A DNA stretch of 64,000 bases from Asticcacaulis endophyticus. Lineage in GTDB: Bacteria; Pseudomonadota; Alphaproteobacteria; Caulobacterales; Caulobacteraceae. The stretch spans positions 868,001 to 932,000 of the forward strand of contig NZ_BMZB01000001.1 in the NCBI RefSeq assembly GCF_014652575.1, written 5' to 3'. The notes below the pieces were generated by a model, which searched no databases, was not told the DNA's origin, and saw only the letters and a list, made by a program, of their open reading frames with translations. Below, one piece after another: positions 19,108 to 28,898 of this stretch. The first letter of the stretch is position 1. Every line of letters begins with the position of its first letter. The position numbers and the translations under genes are program-made.

Positions 19108-20190
19108 TTAGTCCAGCAGGCGGCCTAAAATTTTGGCGGTGTAGTCAACAAGTGGGATGATCCGCGCGTAATTCAACCGTGCCGGGCCGATTACACCGAT
19201 GGCGCCCACGACCTTCTGACTTTGACCGGCCATGTAAGGCGCTGCAATAACAGCCGAACCGGATAAAGAAAACAGTTTCGATTCCGATCCGATGAAAATT
19301 CGCACACCCTGGGCGTCTTTCACATCATCGAGCAACTCGATCAGCTCTTCTTTTTGCTCCAGATCTTCAAATAATGATCTCACCCGCTCAAGGTCATCAA
19401 GGCTTGAGGCCTCCAGCAGATTGGCCCGTCCACGCACGATCAGGGCGCGCTTATTGCCTTCTTCACCCGACCAGGCCGCCAGCCCCTGATTGATCAGAAC
19501 CGAGGCGGCCTCATCCAATTTCTGACGCTCTTCGGCCAGTTCTGCCGCCAGTTCACGCTTGGCCTCCCCCAAAGTGCGGCCACGGATACGGGCATTAAGG
19601 TAGTTCGACGCCTCGATCAGCACCGACGGCGTGGTCCCAAGGGCCACGGTCATCAGGCGGTTTTCCACCCGCCCGTCATCATAGACCAGCACGGCCAGCG
19701 CCTGATCCGGCCCCAGCAGGATAAATTCGACATGCTTGACGCCAGCCTCAAAGCTGGGGGTCATGACGACGCCGGCCCCACCGGCCAGACCCGACAGCAT
19801 AGAGGAGGCTTCGCGCAGGGCGGTGTCGAAACTACGGCCTTTTGAGGTCAGCCGGGCTTCGATGTCGCGTTTGGCGTCTTCGCTCAGATCGCCGATCTCA
19901 AGCAAACCATCGACAAACAGGCGCAAACCATGATGGGTCGGCAACCGTCCCGATGAGGTGTGCGGGGCGGACAACAGCCCCAGATGGGCCAGATCCTGCA
20001 TGGTGTTGCGGATAGAGGCGGGGGACAACGACACGCCACTGCGCGATAAGGTCCGCGATCCGACCGGCTCACCGGTTTCCAGATAGGTCTCAACCACCTG
20101 CCGGAAAATATCGCGGGCCCGCGCATCCAGCTCGGTCAGGGAGGCGCCGGACGACAATATGGTGGACGCGCTTAACGGGGATCTGATCAT
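19108..20190 (-). CDS. hrcA: Heat-inducible transcription repressor HrcA
   Basis: HrcA represses chaperone operons by binding CIRCE elements and is kept active by GroEL. 360 residues. The N-terminal winged helix reads [24 protein letters not shown] then [18 protein letters not shown], followed by [21 protein letters not shown]. The C-terminal part has [18 protein letters not shown]-like and [25 protein letters not shown] segments. The ATG at 20190 has no strong ribosome site, and the family usually starts nearer LTELDARAR, so the true start may lie about 17 codons inside. I find no CIRCE element in this window, so its targets (probably groESL) are elsewhere. Confidence 0.95.
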   Translation of the reverse strand: MIRSPLSASTILSSGASLTELDARARDIFRQVVETYLETGEPVGSRTLSRSGVSLSPASIRNTMQDLAHLGLLSAPHTSSGRLPTHHGLRLFVDGLLEIGDLSEDAKRDIEARLTSKGRSFDTALREASSMLSGLAGGAGVVMTPSFEAGVKHVEFILLGPDQALAVLVYDDGRVENRLMTVALGTTPSVLIEASNYLNARIRGRTLGEAKRELAAELAEERQKLDEAASVLINQGLAAWSGEEGNKRALIVRGRANLLEASSLDDLERVRSLFEDLEQKEELIELLDDVKDAQGVRIFIGSESKLFSLSGSAVIAAPYMAGQSQKVVGAIGVIGPARLNYARIIPLVDYTAKILGRLLD

Positions 20191-20297
20191 TGCCTTTAAG
20201 GATAGGGGGCTTATGGGGCTATGGGAAGATATTTTTGTGTCTTCAAAATGCCATTAACGGGGTAAAATCTCGCTCATATACATAAGGAGGCGGGGTG

Positions 20298-20651
20298 ATG
20301 GGTAAGGGGATAATCCGGGCGTCGGTCATGGTGGTGGCGACATTTGCGACCGTATCGGCGGTGGCGCTGACGGTATCAAAACCGGATTCAGGAAAAACAC
20401 AGGTCTATGGCCCGTTGCGTGAAAGCGATGAGGTCATCAAACCTCTGCCGCCTGAATATGAAACTGAGGCGACCCCCGACAACAAAGGGGTTGAGCCGTT
20501 ACGGGCCGATATCATCCGTACCGACAAGTGGAAAAGGCGCGGCATCACCAAAGATAGCAGCGACAATGTCTTCCTGAAAGATAACGACACCTATATCTGC
20601 GCCAATTCGGACTGTTCGGTGGCGCGTAAACTGCCCGAACGTCGGGATTGA
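20298..20651 (+). CDS. Small secreted protein of unknown function
   Basis: The ATG at 20298 follows a near-perfect ribosome site (AAGGAGG, seven bases upstream), which decides the start over a GTG three bases earlier. 117 residues. The basic N-terminus and hydrophobic core (GKGIIRASVMVVATFATVSAVAL) are a signal peptide or anchor. The remainder is hydrophilic with two cysteines near the end (YICANSDCSVARKL) that could form a disulfide. No family recognised. It is divergent from hrcA and 80 bases before rph. Confidence 0.7.
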   Translation: MGKGIIRASVMVVATFATVSAVALTVSKPDSGKTQVYGPLRESDEVIKPLPPEYETEATPDNKGVEPLRADIIRTDKWKRRGITKDSSDNVFLKDNDTYICANSDCSVARKLPERRD

Positions 20652-20731
20652 TTAGCTGTTCTGCGCCTTGGGTTGTGATTTGCGGACAGACCTGATACGG
20701 CAGGGGCCATTGTTTTCGGGGTCTTAAGTCC

Positions 20732-21484
20732 ATGTCGCAGTTCGAAGCTTTAAACGCGCTCAAAACCATCCGTCCGTCGGGCCGCAAGCCGGATCAGTTG
20801 CGTAGCATTACGATTGAGACCGGCGTGACGCGCTATGCCGAAGGCTCATGCATGGTCTCGTTCGGGCATACCAAGGTTCTGGTGACCGCCAGCGTCGAAC
20901 AGGGCGTGCCGCCGTTCCTCAAGGGAAAAGGTCAGGGCTGGGTCACGGCTGAATACGGCATGTTGCCGCGCTCGACCCACACCCGTTCGCGCCGTGAAGC
21001 CGCCGCCGGTAAGCAGTCAGGGCGGACACAGGAAATTCAGCGCCTTATAGGTCGCTCCATGCGCGCGGTCGTTGACCTGAAAGCCTTGGGTGAGCGCCAG
21101 ATCACCATAGATTGTGATGTCATTCAGGCCGATGGCGGCACCCGCACCGCGGCGATCACCGGCGCATGGGTCGCTTTGTCGATGGCCTGTAATTATCTGT
21201 TGATCGAAAAAGTTATCTCTAAGAACCCGATTCTGGATCAGATCGCCGCCATTTCATGCGGGATTTTTGCGGGCACGCCGGTGCTTGATCTCGATTACGA
21301 AGAAGACTCGAACGCCGAAACTGACGCCAATTTCGTGATCACCGGCTCCGGCGATGCGGTGGAAATTCAGGCGACCGGCGAAAAGCGCGGCTTCTCTCGC
21401 GATGAATTTAATGCCCTGTTCGATCTGGCCCATGCCGGGGCTATAGAGCTGTTTGCCTTGCAAAACAAAGCGCTGGGCAAGTAA
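20732..21484 (+). CDS. rph: Ribonuclease PH
   Basis: A phosphorolytic 3'-5' exoribonuclease trimming tRNA 3' ends. 250 residues with the family core: [81 protein letters not shown] and the catalytic-domain end [20 protein letters not shown]. The N-terminus is about ten residues longer than usual. The usual start would be near RPSGRK, but the ATG at 20732 is the first plausible one. It lies opposite hrcA-grpE, as is common in alphaproteobacteria. Confidence 0.97.
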   Translation: MSQFEALNALKTIRPSGRKPDQLRSITIETGVTRYAEGSCMVSFGHTKVLVTASVEQGVPPFLKGKGQGWVTAEYGMLPRSTHTRSRREAAAGKQSGRTQEIQRLIGRSMRAVVDLKALGERQITIDCDVIQADGGTRTAAITGAWVALSMACNYLLIEKVISKNPILDQIAAISCGIFAGTPVLDLDYEEDSNAETDANFVITGSGDAVEIQATGEKRGFSRDEFNALFDLAHAGAIELFALQNKALGK

Positions 21485-21697
21485 TTATTCGGGTGTGGTC
21501 TCTGTCCACTCCAGCAGGTCATGGGGCTGGCACTTTAACGCCCGACAAAGCGCATCAAGGGTACGCAACCGTACCGCCACCGCCGCCTGATCACGCAGGA
21601 CTTCGAGATTGTGCACGCTGATGCCGGTGCGGTCGGATAGCTCAACGATCGACAACCTGCGCTGGGCCAGAAGTTCGGTAAGACGTATACGGATCAT
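21485..21697 (-). CDS. Small XRE-family transcriptional regulator
   Basis: 70 residues, essentially only a Cro/C1-type helix-turn-helix: RLTELLAQRRLSIVELSDRT, GISVHNLEVLRD, then LDALCRALKCQPHDLLEW, the typical YozG-like ending. Its start overlaps the stop of the DUF2975 gene by four bases (ATGA), forming a two-gene operon. DUF2975 membrane proteins with a small XRE regulator are a common pair, probably self-regulating; their function is not established. Confidence 0.9.
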   Translation of the reverse strand: MIRIRLTELLAQRRLSIVELSDRTGISVHNLEVLRDQAAVAVRLRTLDALCRALKCQPHDLLEWTETTPE

Positions 21698-22215
21698 ATC
21701 GTGAGGTCAGCTTCCTGCCGCAGACGTGCGCCTTCTTTAAAGACCTCGGCCAGCACAAAGACCACCAGAACCGAAAACCATGTCGTGACGGCCCGCACAC
21801 CATAGACCGGCTCAAGATGCAGGCCGTAGGCGCGTTCGACCAGAAACCGCGCGCCGTACCCGAAGACCTCAAGGCCGCCCAGACCAAACCCGATCCAGCG
21901 CAGGCGGCGGGTATTATCGGGGTGAAAGACATCGCCTTCGGCAAGCGTGCGAAAGACCTGCCGCGTCCAGTGCATGATGATCATATATCCGCCCAGCGAT
22001 ATCCCAAAGGCCAACAGCAATACCGCTTGCGATCCAGCACCCAGCGGCACGGACACGTTCAGCCGGGTGACCACTTCGGTGGCGAGCGTGGGTACGGACA
22101 AAAGGCTCAAAGTCGCCAGAACCAGACCAATAATCAGCCCGAATAGGCCGAAATAGACGACATCCAGCGCCGTCTTCAGCAAGCTGGAAATCGATCTGGG
22201 CCCTAAAAACCGCAT
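21694..22215 (-). CDS. DUF2975 membrane protein
   Basis: 173 residues with four hydrophobic segments: ALDVVYFGLFGLIIGLVLATLS, AVLLLAFGISLGGYMIIMHW, LRWIGFGLGGLEVFGYG and VTTWFSVLVVFVLAEVF. Between segments two and three lies VFRTLAEGDVFHPDNTRRLR, the DUF2975 hallmark, and the end is EVFKEGARLRQEADLTI. The ATG at 22215 with an AAGG site is preferred to an upstream TTG (22236). It is the first gene of an operon with the XRE regulator. Role unknown; the family may sense or affect membrane state. Confidence 0.85.
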   Translation of the reverse strand: MRFLGPRSISSLLKTALDVVYFGLFGLIIGLVLATLSLLSVPTLATEVVTRLNVSVPLGAGSQAVLLLAFGISLGGYMIIMHWTRQVFRTLAEGDVFHPDNTRRLRWIGFGLGGLEVFGYGARFLVERAYGLHLEPVYGVRAVTTWFSVLVVFVLAEVFKEGARLRQEADLTI

Positions 22216-22385
22216 GGAAATTGCCTTAAACCTCAAGACTTAAGTGTCAGATGGTGCGCCACGATAATCATTTTTAACAAGGGCCGCCACCTAATGTTTT
22301 GTAATGTGCGCGATGTCACATTTGGGGCTTTTCATTTTGCGGCGCATCGTTACAAAGAAACAAACGTCCACAATCAGAGCCTTAC

Positions 22386-23000
22386 ATGAGCCTTAAACTG
22401 ATCTCCGGTGAACAACTGATCGCCGCCACCCATAATCCGGGCAAGGCGAAGGAGATATCGTCGCTTCTGGGCGGGCGGTTTGCGGTCATCAGCGCCAAAG
22501 ACGCGAACGTACCGGAACCGGATGAGACTGAAAGTTCCTTTATCGGCAATGCTATCCTGAAGGCCCGTCATGCGGCCATGACGGCGGGCATTGTGGCTCT
22601 GGCCGATGATTCCGGCCTCAGCATCACGGCTCTCAAAGGCGATCCAGGCATCTATAGCGCCCGTTGGGCCGGGCCGGATAAGGATTTTAAACGGGCGATG
22701 GAAATTATCGACCATAAGCTGCTGCAAGCGCAGGTCCATGACAGCGAAGTGTTCACCACCCATGCGTGGTTTACCTGTGCTTTGGCGGTGGCTTGGCCCG
22801 AAGGTCATGCGGTGGTGTTCGAAGGCCGTATCGACGGCGATATCGTCAGCCCCAGAGGCGAGGGCGGTTTTGGCTATGACCCGATCTTTCAGCCCAAAGG
22901 TTACGGCCTCACCTTTGCCGAAATGCCAGAGGCGCAAAAAGACGGCATCAGCCACCGCCATCTGGCGTTTGAGCAGTTAAAGGCCACGCTGTTTGACTAA
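22386..23000 (+). CDS. rdgB: XTP/dITP diphosphatase (non-canonical purine NTP pyrophosphatase)
   Basis: Removes dITP and XTP from the nucleotide pool to prevent mutagenic incorporation. 204 residues with the family landmarks ATHNPGKAKEISSLL, ADDSGLSITAL, GIYSARWAG, GRIDGDIVSPRGEGGFGYDPIFQP, FAEMPEAQKDGISHR. Its last eight bases overlap the hemW start. Together with rph upstream and hemW downstream it forms the conserved rph-rdgB-hemW order. Confidence 0.97.
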   Translation: MSLKLISGEQLIAATHNPGKAKEISSLLGGRFAVISAKDANVPEPDETESSFIGNAILKARHAAMTAGIVALADDSGLSITALKGDPGIYSARWAGPDKDFKRAMEIIDHKLLQAQVHDSEVFTTHAWFTCALAVAWPEGHAVVFEGRIDGDIVSPRGEGGFGYDPIFQPKGYGLTFAEMPEAQKDGISHRHLAFEQLKATLFD

Positions 23001-24126
23001 TACAGTCGCCCTTTATGTGCACTGGCCCTATTGTTCGCGCATCTGCCCCTATTGCGATTTCAATGTCACGCGTGACCGCGGGCAAACGGCGCGCCAGACC
23101 GCCCTGTTTGAAGCCATTCTCACTGATCTGAAAACTCATGCGGATTTGCTGGGGCCGCGGCGGTTGGTCAGTATTTTCTTTGGTGGCGGCACCCCGTCCC
23201 TGATGAAGCCCGAATGGGTGGCCGAAATCGTGGCGATGGCGCGGACTTTGCTTCCGCCTGATGGTGATATCGAGGTGTCTCTGGAGGCCAATCCGACCGA
23301 TGCCGAGATTGCCCGCTATGAGACGTTCAAAGCGGCCGGGATCAACCGGCTGTCGCTGGGGGTGCAGTCGCTGAATGATCAGGCGCTCAAATTTCTGGGC
23401 CGTAATCATTCGGCGCGTGAGGCTCTGATCGGGCTTGAGACGGCGCGGGCCGTGTTCGGGCGCGTGTCGATCGACCTGATCTATGCCTTGCCGGATCAGA
23501 CATTGGCCGCGTGGGCCGATGAACTGAGGACGGCGGCAAAGCTGGGGATCGAGCATATTTCGCCTTATCAATTGAGCCTTGAGCCGGGGACCGCGTTTGG
23601 ACGGGCGGCCCGGCGCGGTACGCTCAAAATCCCGCCGCCGGACATGGGCGAAGCTTTTTATAATAAGACCCAGTCTGTGCTGGAGGTGCTCGGTTTTGAT
23701 GCCTATGAGGTGTCAAACCATGCCAAGGGTCGTGCTGCTCAGTCAGCCCATAACCGCGCTATATGGGAGGGTGTCGATTATATCGGGATAGGCCCCGGAG
23801 CGCATGGGAGGGTGACAATAGATGGGGTGCGTTATGCAACCGTTGCCCTGTCCGATCTGCTGACCTATACGGCGCAGGTTCAGATGACCAGCACCGGTGT
23901 GGCGCGGGAAGCCTTAGGTCCGCAGGATGCCGACGAAGAAGCCCTGATGCTGGGTCTGCGGTTGCGTGACGGCGTTGATCTTGCGCGGTTTAAGACGCTC
24001 GATATTCGTGCGCGTGCCATGAGCCTGATCAAGGATCGCTTTCTTAACATCGAAAATAATCGCCTGAGCGCTACACCCAAAGGCCGGGTGGTTTTGGATC
24101 GTCTGATTTATGAGTTATTGTCGTGA
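22993..24126 (+). CDS. hemW: Heme chaperone HemW (radical SAM, HemN-like)
   Basis: 377 residues starting at a TTG that overlaps the rdgB stop. No ATG fits, because the conserved sequence begins at VALYVHWPYC. The radical SAM cluster is C-x3-C-x2-C (Cys14, Cys18, Cys21), followed by FFGGGTPSLM, LEANP and GINRLSLGVQS, and near the end the HemW-type HN segment (SAHNRAIWEGVDYIGIGPGAHG). There the usual Tyr of HNxxYW is Ile. HemW binds heme and is thought to insert it into respiratory proteins; it lacks coproporphyrinogen oxidase activity. Assignment is firm, physiological role known only from relatives. Confidence 0.93.
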   Translation: MTNTVALYVHWPYCSRICPYCDFNVTRDRGQTARQTALFEAILTDLKTHADLLGPRRLVSIFFGGGTPSLMKPEWVAEIVAMARTLLPPDGDIEVSLEANPTDAEIARYETFKAAGINRLSLGVQSLNDQALKFLGRNHSAREALIGLETARAVFGRVSIDLIYALPDQTLAAWADELRTAAKLGIEHISPYQLSLEPGTAFGRAARRGTLKIPPPDMGEAFYNKTQSVLEVLGFDAYEVSNHAKGRAAQSAHNRAIWEGVDYIGIGPGAHGRVTIDGVRYATVALSDLLTYTAQVQMTSTGVAREALGPQDADEEALMLGLRLRDGVDLARFKTLDIRARAMSLIKDRFLNIENNRLSATPKGRVVLDRLIYELLS

Positions 24127-24135
24127 GGGGCTGAG

Positions 24136-24501
24136 ATGGATTTATTTATGTTGTCTGAGCTTATAGGGTTTGCCAAATCGGATATTCTCGAAATTGAAGG
24201 CCGCTTATTCATAGACCATGACAATTTAGGACTTGAGGCCTTTCGAAATAAAATTGCCGAGCACTCTTCCGTGGCAGAAGCTCAATACTGGATGAATATC
24301 CTTTTACTGGAATCGTATATCGATAACATTGTTGGAGACGATTGGGAGTTCACGGATGAGCGTGCAAAAAGTATTTTGAAGTCGCTCCAATCGGCTTGGA
24401 CATTCCAAATTAATGCAAAATACCCTAATGCCATTTTTAGGATCGATACCTTCATAGATGAGGAAGCCAACGATTTTGGGCTTTGGCTCAGACAGGATTA
24501 A
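24136..24501 (+). CDS. Orphan protein, low GC (121 aa)
   Basis: Begins MDLFMLSELIGFAKSD behind a GAGGGG ribosome site and ends FGLWLRQD. It is acidic and probably helical and soluble, with no signal peptide. No family recognised; the size and acidity resemble immunity or antidote-like proteins but there is no other support. I counted 75 G+C in 180 bases at 24181-24360 (42%), clearly below the neighbours. It sits ten bases after hemW and nine before rsmI, inside an otherwise conserved gene run, suggesting insertion by transfer. Confidence 0.7.
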   Translation: MDLFMLSELIGFAKSDILEIEGRLFIDHDNLGLEAFRNKIAEHSSVAEAQYWMNILLLESYIDNIVGDDWEFTDERAKSILKSLQSAWTFQINAKYPNAIFRIDTFIDEEANDFGLWLRQD

Positions 24502-24510
24502 TAAAAAACT

Positions 24511-25374
24511 ATGCCCGAATCCCTGTTTGCTCCGCCCCCCCGACCTGTTGAGCCCGGCCTTTATTGTGTGGCGACGCCCATCGGAAACTTGCGCGATATT
24601 ACCCTAAGGGCGCTGGATGTGCTGAGGGCCGCCGATGTCGTGCTGGCCGAAGATACGCGCATGGCCGGAAAACTGTTGGGGGCCTATGATATCAAAAAGC
24701 CGCTGCTGCGGTATGATGACCATGCCGGGCCGCAGGTCTTGCCGCAAATACTTGACCGTCTGCGCGAAGGTCAGGTGGTGGCGCAGATATCGGACGCTGG
24801 CACGCCGCTGGTCTCCGATCCCGGTTTTCGGCTGGTACAGGCGGCGCACGACGCCGGGTTGAACATCCATCCCATCCCCGGTGCATCGTCGGTACTGGCG
24901 GCCCTGTGCATCGCCGGTCTGCCGACCGACCGGTTTATGTTCGCGGGCTTTACGCCCAACAAAACCACGGCTCGTCAGCGCTTTCTGGCCGAGTTCAAAT
25001 CGTTAGCCACAACCGTGGTGCTGTTTGAAACCGGCCCGCGTCTGCATGACAGCTTAAGCGATATGCTGGCCGTTCTGGGCGACCGTGAGGCGGCGGTGTG
25101 CCGCGAACTGACCAAGCTTTATGAGACCTGCGTGCGCGGGCGCCTAAGCGCGCTGGTGGCCGATCCGGCCCTGTTGGCGCCCAAGGGTGAGATTGTTGTC
25201 GTGCTTGGCCCGCCGGAGGATGTGGCGCCCTCTCAGGACAATATCGATGAGGCGTTGAAATCGGCGTTGGAGACCCTGTCGCCCTCGGAGGCCGCACAAA
25301 AACTGGCGCAGATTTACGGCCTGCCGCGCAAAGACATTTACAACCGCGCGCTGAAGCTGAAAGATCATGAATAG
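24511..25374 (+). CDS. rsmI: 16S rRNA (cytidine(1402)-2'-O)-methyltransferase
   Basis: Methylates the 2'-O of C1402 in the ribosomal P site, with S-adenosylmethionine. 287 residues with the tetrapyrrole-methylase-type fold: LYCVATPIGNLRDITLRAL, VLAEDTRMAGKLL, YDDHAG, QISDAGTPLVSDPGF, PIPGASSVLAAL and the end QIYGLPRKDIYNRALKL. The last eight bases overlap yraN, the usual neighbour of rsmI. Confidence 0.97.
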   Translation: MPESLFAPPPRPVEPGLYCVATPIGNLRDITLRALDVLRAADVVLAEDTRMAGKLLGAYDIKKPLLRYDDHAGPQVLPQILDRLREGQVVAQISDAGTPLVSDPGFRLVQAAHDAGLNIHPIPGASSVLAALCIAGLPTDRFMFAGFTPNKTTARQRFLAEFKSLATTVVLFETGPRLHDSLSDMLAVLGDREAAVCRELTKLYETCVRGRLSALVADPALLAPKGEIVVVLGPPEDVAPSQDNIDEALKSALETLSPSEAAQKLAQIYGLPRKDIYNRALKLKDHE

Positions 25375-25747
25375 GCGCTCTGAACGCGGCTCAAAGGCCC
25401 ATAGGCGCGGACACTGGGCGGAATATGTCGCCCTGATTCACCTGATGTTCAAAGGCTATCGCATACTGGGGTTTCGCCTGAAAATCCCACAGGGCGAAAT
25501 CGATATCTTGGCTTTGAAAGGCAACCGGCTGGCTATGGTCGAGGTCAAGCAGCGCCGCACGGTCGCCGAAGCCTTAGAGGCGGTTACAGCCGATCAGCAA
25601 AACCGGCTGTGGCAGGCGGGGCTGTCCCTACAGGCCAAACGCAAAAATCTGTCGCGGCTCGATCTGAATATCGACCTATACGCTATCGGGCCACGGGCCT
25701 GGCCGGTACATATCAAAAACGCTTTTATCGATATGCCCAATCTATAG
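25367..25747 (+). CDS. yraN: UPF0102 (YraN) endonuclease-like protein
   Basis: 126 residues with the family core GHWAEYVALIHLMFKGYRIL, GEIDILALKGNRLAMVEVKQRR. The E-x(n)-D-x(n)-E-V-K pattern is that of restriction-endonuclease-like folds and implies Holliday-junction-resolvase-like nuclease activity, though the cellular role is not established. It overlaps rsmI at its start and the convergent ubiB by six bases at its end. Confidence 0.9.
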   Translation: MNRRSERGSKAHRRGHWAEYVALIHLMFKGYRILGFRLKIPQGEIDILALKGNRLAMVEVKQRRTVAEALEAVTADQQNRLWQAGLSLQAKRKNLSRLDLNIDLYAIGPRAWPVHIKNAFIDMPNL

Positions 25748-27274
25748 GGATAGTATGATCACCGCCGCCAGCGTGATCAGAGACGCGGCAATGGCAATAA
25801 CCCCCAAGCCCTGGCTTTGTCTTAAGGCGGTTTTCAGTTCCTGAATCTTGAGCGCATTGGCCACCGTCAATGTACTCTCGCCCTCTTCGTCTTCGCGCAG
25901 GCGCTTGACCAGCCGGTCAAACAACCGCCGTCCTTCGGCCAGGGGCGACAGTTCGCGCGAAATCCACGCCTTGACAACGGGCTCGGCCGCTTCCCACAGA
26001 TTATGGGTCGGATACATGCGCCTAGCCACACCTTCGACGCTGACCATAGTTTTTTGCAGCAGCACCAGTTCGGGCCGCAGGTGCATGTCAAACTGAGCCG
26101 TGATTTCAAACAGTTGCTGTAACAACCGGCCCATCGACACATCGGTGGCGGCAAGGCCCAGAACCGGCTCACCCACGGCGCGCAGGGCCTGCGCAAAGGT
26201 ATCGACATCCTGATGCTTTGGGACATAGCCCGCTTCAAAATGGACCTCGGCTACGCGCTTATAGTCGCGCTGTAGGAACCCCCACAGCATTTCGGCCAGA
26301 TAGCGCCGCTCCTTGGGTTTGAGGCGGCCAATAATGCCAAAATCAATGGCGATCAGCTTATCAGGCGCTTCGCAGAACAGGTTGCCTTCGTGCAGATCGG
26401 CGTGAAAAACACCGTGATTAAGGGCCTGCGACAGAAACGCCCGGATCAGATTGTCGGCCATGGCTTTGCGTTCAATGCCGGGCTGGGTCATCGCGTCAGG
26501 GCGGCTTAAGGCGACACCGCGCGCCCATTCAGTGACCATGACACGCTTGGAGACATAGCTCCAGACGACCTTGGGCGCGCTCATGAACGATTCTTCGTTG
26601 ATGATCTTGCCCAGTTCGTCGGCGGCGGAGGCCTCAAGGCGTAGATCAAGCTCAAGCAGCAGCGATTTCGCGACCGCCTCGACAAAGGCCTGCGGCTCCA
26701 GACGGCGGGAGGCGGGCGACAGGGTGTGCACCATATTCGCCACCAGCCGCATCATGGCGGTGTCGCGGGCGATGGTGTCCTCAATGCCGGGGCGCAGGAT
26801 CTTAACCGCTACGGTCCGTCCGTCTTTCAGCACCGCCCTGTGGGCCTGCGCGATCGAGGCCGCGCCGATCACTTCGCCAAATTCGATAAATAACTGATCG
26901 ACGGGGCGCTCTAGCGCCGTTGCCACCGCCAATTCGGCCACAGATTTAGGAAACGGCGGCAACTGATCCTTAAGGTGGCGCAGATCGTCGGTGAATTCGT
27001 CACCGAAAATATCAGCCCGCGTCGATAAGACCTGCCCCAGCTTGATAAACGCCGGGCCCAGTTGCTCGAAGGCCGCCGCATAGCGCATGCCGACCCGCAG
27101 TTTTGGGCCTTTTTTGGTACCTTTTTGGGCAAACAGCGCCCGCAGCACATTGGCTGGAAAGCGCCAGATCGGCGGCAACTGATCACTGACCTCAACCGGG
27201 ATCAGGGCGTCATGCTTTAACAGCACAAGCCCTGAGCGGATCAGGCGCGATAAGGAACTAAAGGTGGAAACCAT
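25742..27274 (-). CDS. ubiB: UbiB, ubiquinone biosynthesis accessory kinase-like protein
   Basis: An atypical kinase (ABC1/ADCK family) needed for ubiquinone synthesis. 510 residues with KLGQVLSTRADIFGDEF (KxGQ motif), ASIAQAHRAVLKDGRTVAVKI (Ala-rich nucleotide loop and lysine), HADLHEGNLF (catalytic-loop HxDxxxGN) and IAIDFGIIGRL (DFG). The C-terminus is a hydrophobic anchor (LGVIAIAASLITLAAVIILSL). It follows ubiE after nine bases, so the two form an operon. mutM, often their neighbour, is not in the window. Confidence 0.96.
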   Translation of the reverse strand: MVSTFSSLSRLIRSGLVLLKHDALIPVEVSDQLPPIWRFPANVLRALFAQKGTKKGPKLRVGMRYAAAFEQLGPAFIKLGQVLSTRADIFGDEFTDDLRHLKDQLPPFPKSVAELAVATALERPVDQLFIEFGEVIGAASIAQAHRAVLKDGRTVAVKILRPGIEDTIARDTAMMRLVANMVHTLSPASRRLEPQAFVEAVAKSLLLELDLRLEASAADELGKIINEESFMSAPKVVWSYVSKRVMVTEWARGVALSRPDAMTQPGIERKAMADNLIRAFLSQALNHGVFHADLHEGNLFCEAPDKLIAIDFGIIGRLKPKERRYLAEMLWGFLQRDYKRVAEVHFEAGYVPKHQDVDTFAQALRAVGEPVLGLAATDVSMGRLLQQLFEITAQFDMHLRPELVLLQKTMVSVEGVARRMYPTHNLWEAAEPVVKAWISRELSPLAEGRRLFDRLVKRLREDEEGESTLTVANALKIQELKTALRQSQGLGVIAIAASLITLAAVIILSL

Positions 27275-27283
27275 ATCTCCGCC

Positions 27284-28114
27284 TTACGCCCATCCGTGAT
27301 GCAGCGCACAGACTCCGCCGGTAAAGTTGGTATAGGTGGCGCGTTTAAAACCGGCCTCAGTCATCATGTCGCGGAAACGGCCCTGATCGGGGAAGCGTTT
27401 GATGCTTTCGACCAGATACTGATAGGACTCGCGGTCACCGGCCACCATCTGGCCCATGAACGGGATGACCTTAAAGGCATAGGCATCATAGACCGAGGCG
27501 ATCACGCCCGATTTCGGATGCGAAAACTCTAAGCATAGGAACCGCCCGCCGGGTTTCAGCACGCGCTTGGCTTCACGCAGGGCCTGAGAGACATCAGCGA
27601 CATTACGGATGCCGAATGAGATGATGTAGGCGTCGATGCTGGCGTCATCGAGCGGCAGGTTCATGGCATCCCCGACCGTCCAGGTCAGCTCCGGCTCAGT
27701 GCCTTTGGCGATACCGGCTTCGATCATGGCCTGATTGTAGTCGATGATGCGGATCTGGGCGTCTTTGTCTGAACCCCGGCGGGCCTTAGCGCGCCGTGCC
27801 AGCTTGGCCAGCCTGCGGGCAATATCACCGGTGCCGCCCGCGCAATCGACAATGATTTCACCGGGCTGAGGGTTGAGGCGCGCGCAGGCGGCGTCTTTCC
27901 ACAGATGATGCACGCCGACCGACATGACATCGTTCATCACATCATATTTGGACGCGACGTTTTTAAAGACGCCGTGCACCAGATTGACCTTTTCCGTGGC
28001 CTCGACTTCGCGAAAGCCAAAGGTTGAGGTTTTACCGCCTGAGGCGGCGGAAACCGTGTCAGAAGAGGTAAGATGATCGGGTGAAATCTGGGACTGGCTC
28101 ATGGCCTTTGCCAT
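27284..28114 (-). CDS. ubiE: Demethylmenaquinone/2-polyprenylbenzoquinol C-methyltransferase
   Basis: Uses S-adenosylmethionine for C-methylation in ubiquinone (and menaquinone, if made) synthesis. 276 residues: [33 protein letters not shown], the SAM-binding [48 protein letters not shown] and the end [13 protein letters not shown]. An Arg/Lys-rich insertion ([17 protein letters not shown]) follows the SAM loop. The start could be 28114 or the ATG at 28102. It leads an operon with ubiB. Confidence 0.96.
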   Translation of the reverse strand: MAKAMSQSQISPDHLTSSDTVSAASGGKTSTFGFREVEATEKVNLVHGVFKNVASKYDVMNDVMSVGVHHLWKDAACARLNPQPGEIIVDCAGGTGDIARRLAKLARRAKARRGSDKDAQIRIIDYNQAMIEAGIAKGTEPELTWTVGDAMNLPLDDASIDAYIISFGIRNVADVSQALREAKRVLKPGGRFLCLEFSHPKSGVIASVYDAYAFKVIPFMGQMVAGDRESYQYLVESIKRFPDQGRFRDMMTEAGFKRATYTNFTGGVCALHHGWA

Positions 28115-28171
28115 AGCCTGAAATCGTTACCTTGGCGATAAAAAATCTTGGCGAAAAAAACTGGGGGTTTC

Positions 28172-28675
28172 CTATGCTTTTCCTTCGGCCTTGTCTGAGG
28201 CGCGCCGGTAAGGGCCGGGATAGGCAGCATTTTTGCGGCGCCTGCGGTCCGGGCCGGTATAGGTCGAGCATTTGACCCAGGCGCGTTCATTTTCAATGAC
28301 GCTTTTCATACGGCTGATCAGGCCCTGCGCCGTCAGAGGCTTGGCCACAAACTCGTTGACCCCGGCATCGCGTGCGGCAATGACCTTGGAGCGGTCAGTG
28401 TGGCCGGTCATCATGATAATCGGCACATAAGGATGCGGGCTGTCGGTGCCGGTGCGCAACAGGCGGGTAAATTCGATACCGTCGATCGTTTCCATCACAA
28501 GGTCGACGATGATGACGTCTGGCCGCCAATCGCGCACGATCTCAAGGGCCTCAGCCCCGTCCGAGGCTTCGCGGATATTGGTGATCCCCATGGCACGCAA
28601 CATGGTGCAGACGATAACCCGCATGTAATGGTTATCATCCACTACCAACGCCATGACACGGGAAAAATTACTCAA
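28172..28675 (-). CDS. Single-domain response regulator with basic C-terminal tail
   Basis: 167 residues. A receiver domain with acidic pair Asp13-Asp14, phosphoacceptor Asp58 (VIIVDLVM), Thr90 (IIMMTGH) and Lys112 (VAKPL), so it should be phosphorylated normally. No output domain follows, only a short basic tail (YTGPDRRRRKNAAYPGPYRR) that recurs in alphaproteobacterial single-domain regulators. No kinase gene is adjacent. It reads towards ubiE with a 57-base gap. Signalling partner unknown. Confidence 0.9.
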   Translation of the reverse strand: MSNFSRVMALVVDDNHYMRVIVCTMLRAMGITNIREASDGAEALEIVRDWRPDVIIVDLVMETIDGIEFTRLLRTGTDSPHPYVPIIMMTGHTDRSKVIAARDAGVNEFVAKPLTAQGLISRMKSVIENERAWVKCSTYTGPDRRRRKNAAYPGPYRRASDKAEGKA

Positions 28676-28898
28676 AACCGTCTACCCAAAAGGCTATTCC
28701 TGATCCGAAAGTCTTAACCTCACCCCACAGGCCAAATCGGGCGCCTGAAAAGGGTTTGAATCTTCCTGTAAGATAATTTGGTTAATTCACAAAACAAAGA
28801 TTGATCTTTCATTAAATCAGCTATTCTTTTGCAACAAATATTGCCGATGAGCAAACCCTTGGGGTGCGTCATGGTGCAGCAAATAAGGCGGGGCAAAC

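Noticed and set aside
20191-20297. CIRCE element before hrcA
   Set aside because: No TTAGCACTC-N9-GAGTGCTAA-like sequence in the gap.
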